NCBI RefSeq assembly: GCF_900108335.1
Contig: NZ_FNVT01000015.1
Span: forward strand, 62,001-126,000
Source of the DNA: Nonomuraea solani
Lineage (GTDB): Bacteria; Actinomycetota; Actinomycetes; Streptosporangiales; Streptosporangiaceae
DNA: 64,000 nt
Direction: 5' to 3'
Shown here: positions 61,707 to 64,000 of the stretch, piece after piece
Layout: the number at the start of each line of letters is the position of its first letter
Numbering within the stretch: position 1 is the stretch's first letter
Program-made: the position numbers and the translations under genes
Notes under the pieces: model-generated
Seen by the model: only the letters and a program-made list of their open reading frames with translations
Database searches by the model: none
Told to the model about the DNA's origin: nothing

Positions 61707-62627
61707 TCATCGCTTCGCCTCCAGGTCGGGCAGGAGCTCCAGGACGCGCCAGAGCGCGGGGTTGGTGGAGGTCGCGGCCCAGATGACGTGCAGCTCGACC
61801 GGCTCGCCGGTGGCGGCGTCTTCGGCGTCGACCGGGTCGCCGCCCTGCACCAGGTCGCAGAAGGTGATGCCGTCGATGCCGAGCGAGCGCGCGCTGGCGG
61901 GCGCCAGCGCCACGCCCCGGCCGGCCGCCACCAGGAGGGCGGCGGTGAGGATCTGGTGCACCTGCTGCTCGATGCGCGGGTGGGCGTTGGTGAGGAAGCG
62001 GACGGTCAGCTCGTGGAAGTAGCGCGACTGGACCGGGTTGTAGCTGATCACCGGCAGGCCGTCGAAGTCGTCGGGCGTGAGCGGCCGGTCGAGGTCGGCG
62101 AGCGGGTGGCCGAGCGGGACCACCGCGCACAGCGGCTCGCGGAAGACGACGCGGGAGTCGAGCGAGGCGATGTCGAAGGGCGGGCGGGCCAGGCCGAGGT
62201 CGAGCTCGCCGCGCAGCAGGCCGTCCACCTGCCCGGCGGTGACCCGTTCGTGGAGGATGACGTCGATCTCGGGGAGTTGCTCGGACAGTCGCCTGAGCAG
62301 GGGGCCGAGCATGCTGATGGCGGAGACGGCCGTGAAGCCGAGCCGTACGGTGCCCGCCGCGCCGCTGGCGATCCGGCGCGCCCGGTCGCCGGCGGTGTCG
62401 ACGAGCGAGAGCATGCGGCGCGCGTCTTCGAGGAAGGCGCGCCCGGCGTCGGTGAGGACGACGCGCCGGTTGTCGCGCTCCAGCAGGGTCACACCGACCA
62501 CGCGCTCCAGCTTCTGGATGTGGCGGCTCAGCGGCGGCTGGGTCATGCTCAGGCGATCGGCCGCGCGGCCGAAATGGAGCTCCTCCGCGACCGCCACGAA
62601 TGCCCGAATCTGATCCAGTGTTAGCAT
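61707..62627 (-). CDS. LysR-family regulator of glucarate genes
   Basis: 306 residues. N-terminal winged HTH at 1-60 (LTLDQIRAFVAVAEELHFGRAADRLSMTQPPLSRHIQKLE) and a periplasmic-binding-like effector domain (~90-300). The gene is divergent from the TTT transporter operon and upstream of kdgD in the same direction. A GTATC-N4-GATAC box overlaps its own probable -10 (gatact, about 18 bases before the ATG), giving autorepression, while the two flanking operons have the same box upstream of their promoters. The effector is probably glucarate or an intermediate (inference). Confidence 0.93.
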   Translation of the reverse strand: MLTLDQIRAFVAVAEELHFGRAADRLSMTQPPLSRHIQKLERVVGVTLLERDNRRVVLTDAGRAFLEDARRMLSLVDTAGDRARRIASGAAGTVRLGFTAVSAISMLGPLLRRLSEQLPEIDVILHERVTAGQVDGLLRGELDLGLARPPFDIASLDSRVVFREPLCAVVPLGHPLADLDRPLTPDDFDGLPVISYNPVQSRYFHELTVRFLTNAHPRIEQQVHQILTAALLVAAGRGVALAPASARSLGIDGITFCDLVQGGDPVDAEDAATGEPVELHVIWAATSTNPALWRVLELLPDLEAKR

Positions 62628-62639
62628 GATGCGTAAAGA

Positions 62640-62693
62640 GTATCACTCGATACCGAATTGAGGCTGGACAGGCATCGAGGCTGGTCCTTAGTC
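62640..62693 (+). promoter_or_regulatory. TTT-transporter promoter module with LysR box
   Basis: Plus strand order: GTATC-N4-GATAC (62640-62653), 11 bases, TGGACAGGCATCG (62665-62677), 10 bases, TTAGTC (-10, 62688-62693). TGGACA and TTAGTC are 17 bases apart. It mirrors the kdgD module and shares its box with the LysR gene's own promoter on the other strand. Confidence 0.75.
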
Positions 62694-62704
62694 TCCGGAG
62701 ACTA
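62689..62704. promoter_or_regulatory. 16-bp perfect palindrome over the transporter -10
   Basis: tagtctccggagacta is an exact palindrome overlapping the -10 and the expected transcription start of the TTT transporter operon. It is absent from the kdgD promoter copy, so it may bind a second, transporter-specific repressor. Confidence 0.5.
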
Positions 62705-62795
62705 CGAGTGGAAACCTTGCCGTAACCTTACGCAACTCCCCTCCGCTCCCGAGCAGATCACGGGTGGCCGCGCCGCCCGCACGAAGGAGAAGTCA

Positions 62796-63803
62796 ATGCC
62801 GACATCTCGGACAGCCCCCCGCCGCATCCTCATGGGTGTCGCCGGTGCCGCCGCCGCGATCGCACTGACCGCCTGCGGTGGCGTCAAGACGACCTCCTCC
62901 GGGAGCAGTGAGGGCAAGTATCCGTCGGGCAACATCGAGTTCAGCGTCGGCGCCTCCGCCGGCGGCTCCACCGACCTGATCACCCGGGCGCTGGCCCAGG
63001 GCATGTCCAAGGAGCTGGGCGTCTCGGCGCCGGTGCTCAACAAGCCCGGCGCCAACGGGGCGCTCAACGCCAAGGAGCTGCAGGCCGCCAAGCCCGACGG
63101 CTACAAGATCGCCGTACAGAACGCCTCGCTCTTCACGATCACGCCGCTCACGGTGTCGGCCGCCGAGGCCACGAAGATCGACTCGTTCGATGTCATCACC
63201 GGGATCTCCCGTGACGACTACGTCATGGCGACCAACCCCAAGTCCGGCTTCAAGTCCATCGAGGACATGAAGAAGGCGGGCAAGACGATCCGCTACGGCA
63301 CCACCGGCGTCGGCACCGGCGCCCAGCTCGCCTCGGCGCTGACCTTCAAGAGCGCCGGGATCGAGGCCACGGCCGTGCCGTTCGACGGCGGCGCCCCGGC
63401 CCTGACCGCGCTGCTGGGCAACCAGGTCGACGTCTCGACCATGCAGATCGGCGAGGCCATCGAGAACGTCAAGGCCGGCAAGCTCGTCCCGCTGGCGGTG
63501 TTCTCGCAGGAGCGCATCCCGTTCATGCCGGACGTCAAGACGGCCAAGGAGCAGGGCTTCGACGTCCTCGTGACGCAGTACCGCTTCCTGACGGCGCCCA
63601 AGGGCACGCCTGAGGACGTCAAGGCCAAGCTGCTCGAGACCGCGAAGAAGACGTTCGCCACGCCCGAGTACAAGAAGTTCAACGAGGACAACTCGCTCAC
63701 TCCGATGGAGGTCTCCCCGCAGGAGGTCCTGACCTCGCTGCAGAGCGACTCCGAGACCTACAAGAAGCAGCTGGACGAGTTCGGCATCAACCTCGCCGGC
63801 TGA
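62796..63803 (+). CDS. Tripartite tricarboxylate (TTT) transporter substrate-binding lipoprotein
   Basis: 335 residues from the ATG at 62796, with GAAGGAGA upstream. Twin-Arg-like start (SRTAPRRILMG) and lipobox LTAC with the Cys at residue 27. The TctC/Bug fold is clear: FSVGASAGGSTDLITRALAQG near residue 48, NKPGANGALNAKEL, RYGTTGVGTGAQLASALTF and VPFDGGAPALTALLGNQVD. Bug proteins bind carboxylates; the linked kdgD/gudD genes make glucarate (or galactarate) the likely ligand. First gene of a transporter operon whose next member begins 13 bases on. Confidence 0.92.
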   Translation: MPTSRTAPRRILMGVAGAAAAIALTACGGVKTTSSGSSEGKYPSGNIEFSVGASAGGSTDLITRALAQGMSKELGVSAPVLNKPGANGALNAKELQAAKPDGYKIAVQNASLFTITPLTVSAAEATKIDSFDVITGISRDDYVMATNPKSGFKSIEDMKKAGKTIRYGTTGVGTGAQLASALTFKSAGIEATAVPFDGGAPALTALLGNQVDVSTMQIGEAIENVKAGKLVPLAVFSQERIPFMPDVKTAKEQGFDVLVTQYRFLTAPKGTPEDVKAKLLETAKKTFATPEYKKFNEDNSLTPMEVSPQEVLTSLQSDSETYKKQLDEFGINLAG

Positions 63804-63816
63804 TCGAGGAGTTCAC

Positions 63817-64000
63817 ATGTCCATGTCCGACCCCAACGGGCCGCCCGCGCCGGATGAGCCCGAGGGCGACCTGAAGGCCGAGACCGAACGGCTGCTGGCC
63901 GAGCTCGAAGAGCAGCGGCCGCCCCACGCGGGCCCGATCGCGCAGGTCGGCGCGGCCCTGGTGGCGCTCGTCGTCGGCGTGCTCGGCGCGGTCGGGTCGT
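63817..64000 (+). CDS. TTT transporter small membrane subunit (TctB-like), cut by window end
   Basis: The start is ATG 63817 or, in frame, 63823; GAGGAG lies five bases before the first. The visible 61 codons encode a charged cytosolic N-terminus (DPNGPPAPDEPEG, then AETERLLAELEEQRPPH) and the beginning of a membrane helix (QVGAALVALVVGVLGAVGS). Position directly after the binding-protein gene suggests the TctB-type small permease, with a TctA-type large permease expected beyond the window. Identity rests mainly on context. Confidence 0.65.
   Translation, partial: MSMSDPNGPPAPDEPEGDLKAETERLLAELEEQRPPHAGPIAQVGAALVALVVGVLGAVGS

Overview
The window reads as a chromosomal segment of a high-GC actinomycete. 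G+C is very high throughout, GTG (and some TTG) start codons are frequent, and many genes have a TAnnnT -10 box only 6-8 bases before the start codon and no Shine-Dalgarno sequence, which is the leaderless layout common in actinobacteria. DUF6289-type secreted peptides, an F420-dependent oxidoreductase, an ECF42/DGPF pair and adenosylcobalamin-dependent methylmalonyl-CoA mutase all fit Streptosporangiaceae, possibly a Nonomuraea-like organism. The genus is inference. I see no rRNA, tRNA, insertion sequence, prophage or CRISPR array.

Layout. 1-5577: the start of an LLM-class oxidoreductase, a small secreted protein, an APH-fold kinase, a zinc-ribbon protein, a lipoprotein and an ABC-F ATPase with an upstream leader. 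5820-10775: a CGNR regulator, a long-chain acyl-CoA ligase, a thioesterase, and a TetR/acyltransferase-3 pair. 10816-13991: a two-gene unit of a CehA/McbA-like metallohydrolase and a GNAT-like acyltransferase. 14163-21300: the methylmalonyl-CoA block (meaB, mutB, mutA) with a membrane Ser/Thr kinase gene lodged between meaB and mutB. 21345-28086: amidase, mtnA, a CASTOR/POLLUX-type channel, a second kinase, an AAA ATPase and a DUF6289 peptide. 28432-34373: a SWIM zinc-finger protein coupled to a 1529-residue repeat-laden protein. 34430-38656: a three-peptidase operon (C39-like, S9, M20). 38649-41540: flavin monooxygenase/TetR pair and a DinB-like protein. 41583-43812: a GntR-controlled ABC exporter with a perfect 30-bp operator palindrome. 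43841-49252: DUF427, PAP2, nucleotidyltransferase, HATPase, ECF42 sigma/DGPF, LuxR. 49318-54157: a threonine-codon leader peptide, an editing-less threonyl-tRNA synthetase and a TRAP-TAXI transporter. 54052-59316: CorA, two DUF72 proteins, YibE/F, NAD kinase and a small secreted peptide. 59324-64000: D-glucarate catabolism (gudD, kdgD), a LysR regulator and a tripartite tricarboxylate-type (TTT) transporter.

How the genes work together. The glucarate region is a complete local circuit: the TTT uptake genes and kdgD-gudD are driven by two promoters that are recognisably copies of one 54-bp module, each with a GTATC-N4-GATAC box ideally placed for the LysR protein encoded between them. The mutase block supplies propionate/odd-chain metabolism. 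The ThrRS paralogue appears to be controlled by attenuation through a 16-codon leader carrying three consecutive Thr codons, followed by mutually exclusive hairpins. This is the most notable regulatory system I found. A second possible leader system lies ahead of the ABC-F gene, where a seven-codon reading frame reads MCRMRMR.
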